Source: Dryas octopetala
Taxonomy: Eukaryota; Streptophyta; Magnoliopsida; Rosales; Rosaceae
Reading direction: 5' to 3'
Assembly (NCBI GenBank): GCA_963921425.1
Contig: OY992832.1
Span: forward strand, 21,736,835-21,800,834
DNA: 64,000 nt
Shown piece after piece: positions 1 through 12,300 of the stretch. Position 1 is the first letter of the stretch. Each line of letters opens with the position of its first letter. A program made the translations under genes and the position numbers. The notes beneath the pieces are model-generated. The model was not told the DNA's origin, made no database searches, and worked only from the letters and a program-made list of their open reading frames with translations.

Positions 1-1925
1 TTTTCTGTCCAAATTAGGGATAATTTGGTCATTTTATATTAAATAAAACTTTAATTCAATTTCTAACTTAATTAAAAATATTAAATTAATATTAAAAAAT
101 ATTAAAAAACAAACAATCAAGTATCAACTAAAAATTAAATTTAAATAGTTTTTAATTTAAAAAAAAATTTGAACCGTAAGCCCCCCCTTTATTCTTCTTC
201 CCCATACCTTCCATTCCCATTTTCTTCTTCTTCTTCTTCTTCCCTTTCTTCTTCCTCCCTTGACAATCCACAAAAATAAAACACTGCACCCCAACCCCAG
301 CTCCTAAATTTCCCCTTTCTTTTGCAAAATAAAATTAAAAACAAAAGAAAACCCAAAAAAACAAAAACACCGTTCTGCATATTAATTGCATCAACCCCAG
401 CCACCTATTTTGCAGATTGCCCCAACCCCACCCCTATATACCCCTATATACCTGCTCCTCCTCCCTCTCCTTCTCCTCCTTTTTCTTAAACAATCCAAAA
501 AAAAAAAAAACACCAGTGTAAATCCCCAAAATAATAATTAAAAAAAAATCAATTTTCGCATTGCAATCGGTGATGTTGGGATCCAATATTCTCAATTATT
601 GCAAATAGAATTTCAAATTTATAAAAACTAAATCAATTCACAAAATCCAAAAAAAAACAAAAAAAACAAACAAAACCAATACAAAGAAAGGGTATCAGTG
701 GGTTTTTGCTAAGGCTAAGAGAGGCACAGAGAGATAAGAAAAAAATCCCTCTGCATATTGCCTCCCACTTCCTCTGTTGCTTGCCATGACGATGTCGAAA
801 CGCAACACCACCAAATCCATTGAATTCGGAGCCGATCAATCTACAAACCCATGGTGTGATCTTCAAAACCCAAGCGGCATCGCCGATCTTCAAAACCCAA
901 GTGACGTCGATGTGTCGTTATAGTTTCTGTAACTGAGAGATGAGAAAGATGGAGAAGAAGAAGAAGAATTGTCACTAAGAGATCGATGTGTCGATCTGCA
1001 TTGCCTGCCTCCTTTTTTTTATTTGTTTTTAAAATATAGGGTTGAATTGTCAATTTTGCCCCATTAAATAAGTCACGTGCGTGACACATGGTCTATTTTT
1101 AACGGAAAATGTAACAGAGTTGACGGTGTCTTACAATAACACAAATTGTAAATATGTGTCTTACACTAACACAAACTCAAACGTGTGTCCTAAAATAGAA
1201 TTGACCCCAAAATACGTGTCCTTTCTGAAAAATTTTCCCTTTATAAAATTAGCTTATAATTTATTCAAGAGTTTGGATATGTTCCAACCACATTAATTCG
1301 AATTCAAATTTACTTCATGATCAAAGGATAACTTGATCTCAAATGTAATTTGTCAATATCTTCAAATGGAAATAATCAAGTTATGACACCTAAACCACGT
1401 ACCAACCTATGATGACCATTAAATTAATTATCTTAACAATCTTTCTTACTGAACCTAAAGATAATAGTCCAATTTTCATTCAATTCCTCTATTGTGCTAA
1501 ACTTTGGGATTAAATAAGTTATTCATGCCCCCAAAATTCAATGAGATATCGATTATGGTTTGTAATGTTTAAAGGCTGATGGTTTAGGTTTAGAGTTTGA
1601 TGTGCATTTAATGAGGTGCCTCGTGGCAACATGGAGTTTGATGATGTGCATTTTAATAATAGCTTATGTTTATCGTCTTCTCTTCACAACAATGATAAAA
1701 CCATACACAAATTTAATAATGAGGTAACAGTAAATGTAGATTAAAATATAATAGTACTTCAATTGTTTAAAAATAAGAAGGATTTGCAAAGATAGATCTT
1801 ATCGTAATAAAGTATATTTTTGAGTTTGTAGTGAAAAAGTCAACTAAAGGTCAGTTTGAGGTTGGATTAATTAATGGATAATAATTGCATATGATGACCA
1901 TGTGCAACCAAATTGTGAGATATTG
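1..1925. other. AT-rich intergenic DNA with repeat fragments, no supported gene
   Basis: No open frame here resembles a known protein. Positions 190-480 are a pyrimidine-rich, C/T-biased stretch that gives artificial Glu/Lys-rich frames on the minus strand. Around 841-905 a short phrase about 'gatcttcaaaacccaag' occurs twice, 35-40 bases apart. The stretch 1015-1250 resembles the ends of non-autonomous plant DNA elements, but no matching opposite end was found. From about 1260 to 1925 the sequence is plain AT-rich DNA. Confidence 0.5.
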
Positions 1926-2077
1926 ACTATTTGATGGTAAGAAAATTTGTGCTTCTTGCACATCATCAGCTGTATCATCAATTAGTTCATTAGCAATAGG
2001 GTTATAGACTGCATCACCACATCTTTAATTGCATCTCCCCCTCCATCATGCTCTGTGCGTGGAGGAACTTAATTGAT

Positions 2078-4312
2078 CTATATTTGCCAGTTCTTTTCTG
2101 GGATGATCAGGCTTCTCAGTTTTCTGAATATCTTCAAGGTTCTAGTCTTCAAAGAAGAAAATATCTCGAGTTCTGACAATCTTCTTAATGATAGGATCCC
2201 ATAGCATGCACTCAAATTCTTCATTTCCATATCCCAAGAATATGCATTCTTTGGACTTGGTGTCGAGCTTAGACCTTTCATCTTTGGGAATGTGAACAAA
2301 TGCTTTACATCCAAATGTTTTTAATTGTTTGTATGTGACGCCTTTTCCATTCCAGAACTTGTTTGGCACGTCACCGTTCAGTGGAGTCGAGGAAGAAATG
2401 TTGATTAGATCAAATGCAGTCATTAGAGCTTCACCCTAAAATCTCTTAGGCAGCTTAGCATGAGATAACTTGTTCTGATTCTTTCAATAATAGTTATGTT
2501 CATCCTTTCAGCTACTTCTCTGTGTTGAGAAGTCTTTAGAATATATCGTTTATGCCTTATTCCATTACTTTTACAGTAATGTCTGAATGCTCTCATGTAT
2601 TCTCCTCTGTTGTCAGTGCAGGTGCACTTTAAGATCTTCCCAGTCTCTCGTTCAACACTGACGTGGAATTGCTTAAATACATCTAGCACTTGATTTTTTG
2701 TCTTACATGCATAAGCCCAAACCTTCCTGGAGGGATCATCAATGAAGGTGACAAAGTATCTTGCACCACCATGAGTACTAGTAGTTATAGGACTACAAAC
2801 ATCAGAGTACACAACATCCACAAAATTGGATTTTCTTAGTGCAGGTTATGATGAAACGAAACTCTGTGTTGCTTTCCAGCCAAGCAGTGCGTGCATGATT
2901 TTAGAGGCATACATTTTCCTTTGACTCCGGTTAGTACCTCTTTTTTGGCTAGAATATGAAGTCTTTTCTCACTTATGTGACCAAGCCGTCTGTGCCACAT
3001 CTCTATTGAATCTTCTTCGAGAGTATTCACGTACCCACTACAGACTTTTGCATGTGCCATGTAGAAAGTGTTCTCCTTCTTCCCTCGGGATAACACTAAG
3101 GAGCCTTTGTTGAGCTTTCACTTTACATCACTAAAGACATTTGTATAGCCTTCATTGTCCAATATTTCGGTGGAGATCAGATTGAGACGTATGTCTAGAA
3201 CATGTCTCACATCCTTGAAAACCAAGTCACAACATGTGTTGGTTTCAAGGGAAATTTCTCCTCTTCCCACGATCTTGGACAATTTATCATTTCTCATCAT
3301 AACATTACCAAAATCTCCACTGGTGTAGGATGTAAAGAAGTCCCTCCGTGAGGTTACATGAAATGATGCACCGAAATCTACAATCCAAAATGTATCTTGA
3401 GATGTTAAATTAACAAAACCATCTCCGCAAATGATTATTACCTCATCTTCATTTGAGGTTATAGTGGTAGTGTCTTTGGCTTTACCCTTCTCATTGCTTC
3501 CTTTTGCTTGCTCTCACTTAAGCAGTCTGTACACCCTTTTCATATGACATAGTTTGCCACAATGGTAGCATTCTAGATCCTTCTTTGGTTTGGATTTACT
3601 CCTTTACCGATCTCTTGGCTTGCCCCGATTGTGGGATTTTCTAAAGCTGCTTCTTCCACGATTGTCGAAGATAAGAGCCTCTGACTCGGTCGATATTCCT
3701 TGTTTTTTTCTCCTTGCTTCTTCATTGAACATGCTATCTTTGACTATGTCCAAGGTAAGAGCGCCTTGAGGAGCTGAGTTGCTCAAGGACACCACCAGCG
3801 TGTCCCAATTATCTGGCAACAAGCTAAGTAGCAACAGTGCTTGGAGCTCATCATTAAGCACCAACTTCATGTTCGTCAACTGGTTCACCACGCCTTGAAA
3901 GTCACTCAAGTGTTTGGTAACACTTCGGCCATCCTTGTACTTCGAATTCACCAATCGGCGGATCAACGAAGCTTTGTTTTGTGTCGTCTTTCGCTCGTAC
4001 ATGGACTCCAACTTTGTCCACATTGAGTAGGCATTAGTTTCTTATGGCACATGGTACGTGAAACACACTTTGACCAACCCATTGTCAGATTTCTCCAACA
4101 GCTTTTTTGATTGAGAATGCTTCAATCTGTGTCTGACTTGCTTGCTGGCTTCGTTCCACTATTTTGGAGCGGCTCATACAAATCCTTGCAGTAAAAGATG
4201 TCCTCCATTCTTGACTTCCAAATGGAATAATTTGATGAAGTCAATTTGATCATTGTTGCTAACGACGCTGACTTTTCCATTTAATCCACACAAGATACCA
4301 CGAACAATCAAC
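2078..4312 (-). pseudogene. Copia gag-pol polyprotein remnant
   Basis: Minus-strand pieces in order: a gag (UBN2-like) segment at 4023-3604 and a disrupted piece before it; a zinc knuckle near 3585-3525; protease near 3400-3118; GAG-pre-integrase 3096-2836 with the motif MWHRRLGH; integrase core 2821-2423 with YSDVC, CTDNRGEY and ERMN, keeping the D, D and E positions; and its C-terminal part 2423-2078. Key residues are lost. The zinc knuckle reads CYHCGKLCHMKRVY, with Tyr in place of the last Cys, and the protease active site reads DFGAS instead of D-S/T-G. Together with internal stops and no RT/RNase H, this is a non-functional relic. Confidence 0.88.
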
Positions 4313-4329
4313 CAGACTCTGATATCACT

Positions 4330-5446
4330 TGTTGGGAAAGTTGGCACATAATACATGGCCAATGGATTATTTGATAATCTTGCGGATCAGTTTTTCCCAC
4401 TCTTGTGTGATTAAAATGGGATAACAAAAATAAAGTGAACAACAACAGATAACTAGGCAATATGTTTTGATTTAGGGATTCCACAGTTCAAACAGATGCT
4501 TATCAGGTTTTCAACTCTCTCGCAACATCGAATTTAATGGAGGTCTTTTTGGGCTGACCAGACAATCCACTATTCAAGAGTTTCAATACAAGAAAATCAC
4601 ACAAACAAGCTCATTCACTTAAATCCTAAATCTAAGTGGCAGCTTCTTACCTTTGTGCAAACTTCTTGAGTCAAGCAATCAGTCCATCATGACATTGGTA
4701 GCACACACCTTGAGCTCTTCAATGCATGACACCAACAGCAACACAGGCGCATAACAAAAACAGAAGCATTGAAATGAAACTGTGGATTCTATAAAAATCA
4801 GCTCTTTTAAGCTGTCAAGACTTGAAGAAGTCGATGGAGAATCCTATTCTAAAATCTATATGAGTGTTTGATTTTAGAAAACATAAAGCCATATTTTAAA
4901 AATCATTTTTCATTACAAAAATATTTTTCTCATTGGAAAAACTTAAACTCTTTCTCTCAATCCAAAACCATGAAAAATTCAAAATGAAAGAGTTGCAAAA
5001 GAGAGGGACGACACCCTCAGTTTTGTCTAAAACTCATTCTCACCTAATCGGGACACTTGGAGGATCCTAACTTGTTTGAGCTATGGACAAATGACATCAA
5101 GAAAAGGAATGGCCAAGAACAGAATCCAAAGCTGGTTTGTTGATGAGAATGATGATGTAGATTGAGATAAGAGATGAAAAAAAAAATATTTTCAGTTAAA
5201 GAATATCCACATGGTGTGTGCGTGAGTGAGCTGAGGAAGATAATAAACAGTGCACATGTGTGTGTGTGAAATACAAGTTGAGGAAAATGACCTCATGTGG
5301 ACGACACATGTTTCTTTTATTAATGAAATCATTTTTAAACATGTAAGAGACTAACTCACTACACATAAAAAAATGATGTATGAGATGCATTTACTTTAGT
5401 CCACTTGCTTTGATTCTCTCAATCTTGATCTCTTCATCCCAAAACA
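4330..5446 (-). repeat. Probable 5' LTR of the copia element
   Basis: On the minus strand the region ends CCCAACA directly before the primer-binding site, a normal copia LTR 3' end. Its proposed start is TGTTTTGGG (plus-strand CCCAAAACA ending at 5446), which would give TG...CA termini with a short inverted match and a length of about 1.1 kb. There is no second LTR in the window to compare with, so the distal edge is only inferred. No coding frame of note lies inside. Confidence 0.4.
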
Positions 5447-6250
5447 AACTCTAATAAGTAAATTGTAAATTCTATCATAGAGCTTGTTGAATATGGCAAA
5501 TGTAAAATAATTACAATAGTTTTGACAAGGAAAAAAGCCAATTTATAAATTCCTAAAACTAACAATGTTATTTTGTGTTCGTGTTAAATACTAGTCAATC
5601 CTAACTCAATTAATTTAATTAATTATATCGAATGACTCAAACCTAACTCAACTCGTTTATAGTCATGTGTGTTCGGGTTGATCCATATATCAAAATTTAC
5701 TTTATTTTTAAACCAAAACTATTACTTACACATAAATCATATTAATCATGATACTAACAAAACTAGCAAAAAAGAAAAAAATTAACTCTACAATCATACA
5801 TATACTTATAAAATATATATTAAAAAATAATAAGTAGTGACTCATTCTCTTTATACATTTAAACGTGTTTATTATCATGTCACAATCCTTTTACATATGT
5901 TTAATATTAATTTGACCATTTTTTTATATTTTATTTTGGGGAGGGGATTCGAATTGGGACCTCTTTTGTCATTAGGAAAAAAAATATTATTAGACCACAT
6001 ACTAGTTATTATCCAGACCCATTTATTATTCGTATTTACTGTATCGCGCATCATTCAGATCAAGAAATGATCAATAAATGCCTACTAACTTCGTGTCAAA
6101 TTTTTTTTTGTCTGACTACTTGAATAGCATGGTATTATTAGACAATCTTGTATACAACAAGAAATAAGTAAGTTTATCTCCATTCGACGTGACCAGGGGC
6201 AAAGAGCCAAAGATAAAGAGTCCAAATAGGGGACATAGCCCCGTAGGGTT
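5447..6250. other. AT-rich spacer upstream of the NAC gene
   Basis: No gene is seen. It contains AT-rich repeat fragments, including a Gly-less frame at 5837-6070 that looks like chance, and a candidate SINE at about 5930-6010. The part from about 6180 on is less AT-rich and probably belongs to the NAC promoter. Confidence 0.45.
5930..6010 (-). mobile_element. Possible tRNA-derived SINE fragment
   Basis: On the minus strand the sequence has a degenerate box A-like stretch (TGTGGTCTAATAATATT) and, about 35 bases later, a box B-like GGTCCCAATTCGAATCCCC followed by an A-rich tail. This spacing and the words resemble plant SINEs of the Au type. Box A is poor and no target duplication was identified. 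Confidence 0.35.
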
Positions 6251-6286
6251 CACCATGTGACGACCACGCTCCTTTCCGACTGTCCA

Positions 6287-6301
6287 ACGTGGCAACGTGC
6301 C
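6287..6301 (+). promoter_or_regulatory. Two ACGT-core (ABRE-like) boxes upstream of the NAC gene
   Basis: ACGTGGC at 6287-6293 and ACGTGCC at 6295-6301 lie about 265 bases before the NAC start codon. A TGACG word lies near 6257. ACGT cores of this kind bind plant bZIP factors, which fits a stress-linked NAC gene. This is a motif match only. Confidence 0.35.
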
Positions 6302-6562
6302 GTTCACTCCGCCTAAAGCCTCGTCCTGCCTGGCATACAGACGTCGACACGCAAAAGAAAGACAAAAAGGCAGAGACAAAGCAAAGCACAAAACACAAGT
6401 TGCACAAAACACAAACTTCCAAACCAAAACAAAGAGATTGACCAAACGTCCAACCCTCACTTAACCCCAATTCCCTCCCTTTCAATTCTCTGTTTCCCTC
6501 TGTTTCCCTCTCTTTCAGACTCACTCGCTACTCTCAGCACCAATCAGACCAAAGAACAGAAG

Positions 6563-9336
6563 ATGGATGAGGTTTCCAAGGAAGCCCAGCTCTCGATTAC
6601 GGCTTCTACCATGTTTCCAGGGTTTAGGTTTTCACCCACCGACGAGGAATTGATTTCCTACTACCTCAAGAACAAGTTGGAAGGCTCCCAGAAGAGCGTG
6701 GAGGTCATTCACGAGGTTGATTTTTGTAATTTCGAGCCCTGGGACCTGCCAGGTTTGTTCATCTCTCTCTCTCTTACTCAAGTTTTTGGGTTTTTTAGGA
6801 ATTGAGTTTTGCTTGTATTGTGAAAACAGTGATGGAAAATTTGTGTGCAGAAGTTGCTGTTCTTTTGTTTGTTTGAAAGAGTTGTAGGGAGACACTGAAA
6901 ACGTATTTGGGATTTGCGGGCCGACACTGACAGCAGTGTAGAATTGAGTGAATACATTCTTATAGAAAATATGAAAGTTTTTTCATTTCTTTACTGAGTG
7001 GATCAGCCTTAGATAACTATGAGATACAAATTTCAGCGCCTTTTAAATTGACTCTGAGTGTTTTGCTCTAAACCTGCAGCCCCAAAACACCAATTTTCAG
7101 AAAAAGTGGTAACAGCAACAAATGCCAACAAAACCCTTCAGCTCAAAAAATCTTCAACCTTAAACACTTTGTCAACAAATGGCGATATCCCCCCGCGCCC
7201 CAAAAAAAAAAAAAAAATTCAAGCCAATATAATTTCCTAAAAGACCACAAATTTTCTATAACTTGAAGAGGTACTTTTTAAATTGTGATGTTTGTGACGT
7301 TCTTCTGCCATAGCCGTTTAGGGTTTTTCAAGGAGTGAATGACAAAACTTAAAAGTCCTTAATTTTTATTTGGGACGTTTTGAGATAAGGAGGGTTTGAA
7401 ACAGAGGGGTTTAAATTTTTAAATATCATAAAGTGTAGTTTATGAAACTAAGGAAAATGGGTCAGGGGGTGAGCTATGTCAGCGGATCCCTGTGCTGGGT
7501 CCGCCCTTGTCGACACTCGAAATGCAAGGTCCGTAGGCTTCTTTTCATTTGAACTGGACTGCTAAACCTTGGAACTTGCATGGGGCTCACTCCAGTATAG
7601 GAGGTCCACACCTTTGAACATTGTAGATCATACAACTAGTCTTCTGAATTTCCTCTGCAAATATAGAGGAGTTTCTAGGTGAAGGGGTTTTTATTCATGT
7701 GAAAGTGGTAGCATTGAATATATTGTAAATAAAAACGAGGATAAGGGACATTATTCAATACTCCCAAACTCCTTGTTATATGAATGGTGATTGGTGTGGG
7801 TCCTATACATAGGTTTCATTTATATGTGATGAAAACGAGCACCGTTTTTTTGGAGGTGGCATGCCATAGTTTCTCAATGGAAAACAAATCACATGCCTAC
7901 AATGATTTATTGAAGCATCCAACCCAATAGCTTAAGTTGTTAGGGAATATGTCAACAATGTATATTAAGCCAACACCCTTTCTCAATTGCAGTCTCGTGA
8001 ATTTAACCTTTTTTTTTTTGCTGCCTCCTGCATGTGGAAAGGCAGGCTGATACATACATAAAGAAACATAGAAGTATAGCTTCGTCTTGTACCATGCAAA
8101 TTAACAAATAAATGTGGGATGAGGGTTGAAGGTTTAGAAGTCATGAACTCCGGCAACCAGGACTCGGATGCCATATTGAAGTATCCTACTTAAAAGCTTA
8201 AGCTCATAGACGGAGCCATAAAGTTTTCTTGGGGGGTTAGGGCTCCAAAGATAATTTCACTAAAATTATATGCAATTATATAGACTATCTTTTTCCTATT
8301 TTATAAAAGATCAACTGTTAATTATATATGAAAATAAAATCTAATATCTATAAAATGTGAAATAACATTTTTCTTCTGTATATAAAAAGGAGAATAAAAG
8401 GCTTTAGAATGAATCAATTATGTTTTCCTAACTGCCTATTATATGTACCGTATATGTATTTGACTCATATACCTAGAAAAGTACGAAATAAATACATGGA
8501 AAAGGAAAATAAAAGTTAGAATAACCCAACCCCTTTTCTCTCAATAAACCACAGAATTAAACCCTAGTCTACAAATTCCCAACTATAATGAATCAAAATG
8601 ACTGAAGGACTTTAATGGTTTGACTTTGATGTATGGGGGTTCGAGCCTATAACAGTTTACCTGATGAGCTCTGTTTTGTGAGAGTCTGTATTGCGATATT
8701 ATTGGTAGTACATAAATGGTTTCTTGCCAATCTGTGTAGAGACATTTATGCTAAACTTATTCTTGCATGTGGAAGTTACCTGTTTGCCCACTTGATTAAG
8801 GAGGTTGAGTTTCAAAAGTAAACATTAACCTTTTGAGCTCCATAGTGCCCTCAGAGTTGGACTACCATTTGAAGCTGGTGCATGACTTGAAATGAAATCT
8901 ATCTAAATTGTTTCTGGCTCTAAGGTCAGGCTGTTCCAGGGTTCTAGATAGTTTTATTGTTGAAATTTTTTTTTTAATCCAAGTTCATCAGCCAGGAATA
9001 ACTTGTCATTTCAGTTTTATACCAAGTTACACAATCACTATTTGGGGTCATGATTTAAAGCAAATTTGATAGACCTCAGAGTTTGCGTCATATAATCTGG
9101 GGTTCCTGGATCATGAGTTTTTATTTGGAGTCATAAGGTGTCTGCATGAGTTCAAAGCGCCAGAAATTAATAATGCACATGCAATGGCCATATTTCAAGA
9201 AATGAAATGAAATGCTAGAATTCTACAGTAATTTACCTGCGATTAACTGGGAAGATATGTTAATGTTAAGACAATTGTAGTTCAGAATGATGCAAAAATG
9301 TGGATGCTTATGCAATTGTCTTGAATTCTTAATGTA

Positions 9337-9386
<50 letters not shown>

Positions 9387-12300
9387 TTTTTCCTTTAAAA
9401 GGATCCAGAAAAACAGCACTTCATAGTTTATGATTATGGAGTGCCATATTGATTCTGTTTGGGTTGTGCACATACATATATTGATATATGCATTCTGGTG
9501 CAAGTCTCTCTTGGAGTTAATGATGTTTGCTGAATTTGGCGTCTGATTAGTGCTATTATATATTAATTCTGTTTGGTGATGCACAAACCTAAACTATTGT
9601 CTCTTTGGAAATAATTTTTTTCTGGGTTTGGTGTCTGATTAGTGCTAGTGTTTTGGTAACTAGCCAAATCTGTCATTCAATCGGATAATGAGTGGTTCTT
9701 CTTTTCTCCGCGGGGAAGGAAGTACCCAAATGGCTCACAAAGCAAGAGGGCAACTGAATTTGGTTATTGGAAAGCCACAGGAAAAGAACGTAATGTAAAG
9801 GCAGGTTCTAATGTTATTGGTACAAAGAGGACACTTGTGTTCCACATAGGTCGTGCACCAAAAGGAGAAAGGACAGAGTGGATTATGCACGAATACTGCA
9901 TGATTGATAAATCCCAGGTGAATTTTGTTATTATTAGTTCAAAAGTGTCAATTCTTCTATTAGTTATTTGGTTTGAGCTGTCACCAGACATATTCCTCGG
10001 GGAAGCAGATTAAATTAATACCATTTTTTCTGCAGTTTTACTAAGAAGTTACAAGCACATTATTATTCTATCAACTGGTAGTACTTTAATAATATTAGTC
10101 ATGCAATTTGATCGACCAATGCAAAAATGGGGGAAATTTGAAAGAAATGTTTCATATAAAACAATATGCACTTCATTTCATGTGATTTTGAAAAATACAG
10201 ATAGCCATTGTGATTTGGTTCCATCAATGTTCTCACTTTTTGGTCTTAAGGTCCTCATTTGATATCTTTAGATATTCATTCAATAATATCATATTAATAC
10301 CTTGCCTGTTAATTTGAAAAATCGCACTTGAGAATCCAATATTATCTCCCACATATCCCCACTCTATCAGCCGATACTGACCCAAGTCTGTCATCATTTT
10401 GAGGCTTCACATTCCATATAATTTGTAACAAAGAACAATTATTTTAAAAGTATATTGTTTGTCAGAAGACATTGAAATGTTTAACCACAGAGATTGACTT
10501 GCAAGATTATCTTGAACTCATTCAAGACTATTTACTTGCTGTGTATGTGAGTTATATTGGAAATAGTCTTATTGTACTGCACATTCAGTAGTTTGTTACA
10601 GGATGTAGCACTTCCTGATTATGCTAATTCTGCCTTCCTGTAATTGCAGGATTCTATGGTAATTTGCCGTCTCCGTAAGAACAGCGAGTTCCGTTTGAAT
10701 TGCACCAACCGAGGCTCTTCAAGTCAAAGTCCTTTATCTACTATGCAGAATAGCGAAAATGCTGTCTCTGAAATTGGTAACGACCAAGGGGATAAGGCAG
10801 TTGAATGCAATTCGAAGAAGTCTAATAGCAGTTATGATTCTCATTCTATTGAACAAATTGATTCTGCGTCTGAATCCAATCAAAAACTGACAACAGAGGT
10901 TACACAGACAAGATCTTCCGGCCACCAGAAGGTAGGTTTTTTCTTGTCTATAACATATCCTTCTTTTTCTGGCTGTCTTATTTGTGATTAGCTCAGCAAC
11001 CCGCATGAAAATTTATAATTTACACACCTGGTTTTAAATATCAGTTTTTTTTCCCCTTCTGGAGGATTGTAAATAGCAGGTAAAATGTATGTTTAACATG
11101 TAGTTAGTATCATGTTCCTCTAGAAATGTGGTTGATGCAACTTCTGTATTACATTTATGAACTTTCAGAGGTTATCTATACTAATACAGTAAGCAAACAC
11201 CTAGTTCTTGTGTGAGGTTGTCACACCCTTTTTCTAAAAAAGAAAAAAAAAGGAAAACCAAGCTTTCACACGCGAAAAAAATTATTATTGGTTTATATAA
11301 GAACAATATAATTAATAAAACAAAAAATATTATTTGTACCTCATTCCCCAATCTATTCCTTTTACTTTCTTACTTCCGTCCCTCTTTTGACAACTCATAA
11401 TTTCCCTCCAAACTAGGAGCCAAAAGCATTTTCTATTTTTAAGTTTTTTTATTTAATAACATTTTAAATATGCACTTTTTTGTCACACAAGCATACGCAA
11501 GTGTGTAGAATCCAGTGTTTAAAAAAACATTTTTGAGTCGAGCCTCCAGCCGTGTGTTGTGGTGAGGCGGGCTGGTTTGCTTCGCAAAAATCTCATGTAG
11601 CGTCATGACCGGTGCAAGGCAGTGCGACGCGTACGATTTGTTGCAGAGGCGCCGCAATCTGGGTCTTTTGAAAACTTTCAGACAAAAGGACATTGTTCGC
11701 CTCTTTTGTGTGTCTTTGTAAATGATACTGTGCATTTCATGTGTTTCTTCTGTTTAAATGAAACTTCGTGTTTCATGCCAAGCCAACCCCTTCTTCACCT
11801 CCCACCTGATAGCCAGCCCAAATTAGGTTTTCATTCAAACCCAACCAGCTGCCCCTTATTCCCCTCCGTTCCAACATACACCTTTTCTACCCCTCTGTTT
11901 TCTATCTTCTTTCTTTACCTTTTCCATCTTTTTCTTCATTGATGTGTTAGCTCTATCTTTTTCTTATCTGTTAGACCTACCCACCTTATTTGTTCAATGA
12001 TCAATGGGTCTACTAGAGCTACCCACTTTGATCAATTAGCCAAACTTGTTACCAGATATGAATCACTGTTGTTCGATCTAGCAGTAGTTTTATGGGAATT
12101 TTATCTATCAATGTAGGATCTTTATTTAAGAATGGAGCAACTTATCACCAGCTCTGTTTGATCAATTAGCCAAACTTATTAGCAGCTCTGTTTTCTAGCT
12201 TTATTGATGTGCACTGTATTTTATATAACTTTATATATTTTTTATTATAATAATTTATGTCCCGAAAGGCTTACGCCTCGCCTTGCTGGACATAAAACCC

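Larger units (their letters stand above)
1926..5446 (-). mobile_element. Truncated, decayed Ty1/copia LTR retrotransposon (Tnt1/Tork-like)
   Basis: Read on the minus strand, the order is LTR end, primer-binding site, gag, zinc knuckle, protease, GAG-pre-integrase and integrase core, which is the copia order. A primer-binding-like string TGATATCAGAG lies directly inside the LTR boundary near 4317-4330. The coding part stops after the integrase, near 2080-1926. Reverse transcriptase, RNase H and the 3' LTR are missing, so the element is cut short. Stops and frameshifts split the polyprotein into several frames. The outer LTR edge at 5446 is a guess from a TG...CA pair. Element class is very likely; exact limits are not. 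Confidence 0.85.

Noticed and set aside
6116..6524. Two overlapping minus-strand frames upstream of the NAC gene
   Set aside because: They lie antisense to the NAC promoter and leader, overlap each other, and resemble no protein family.
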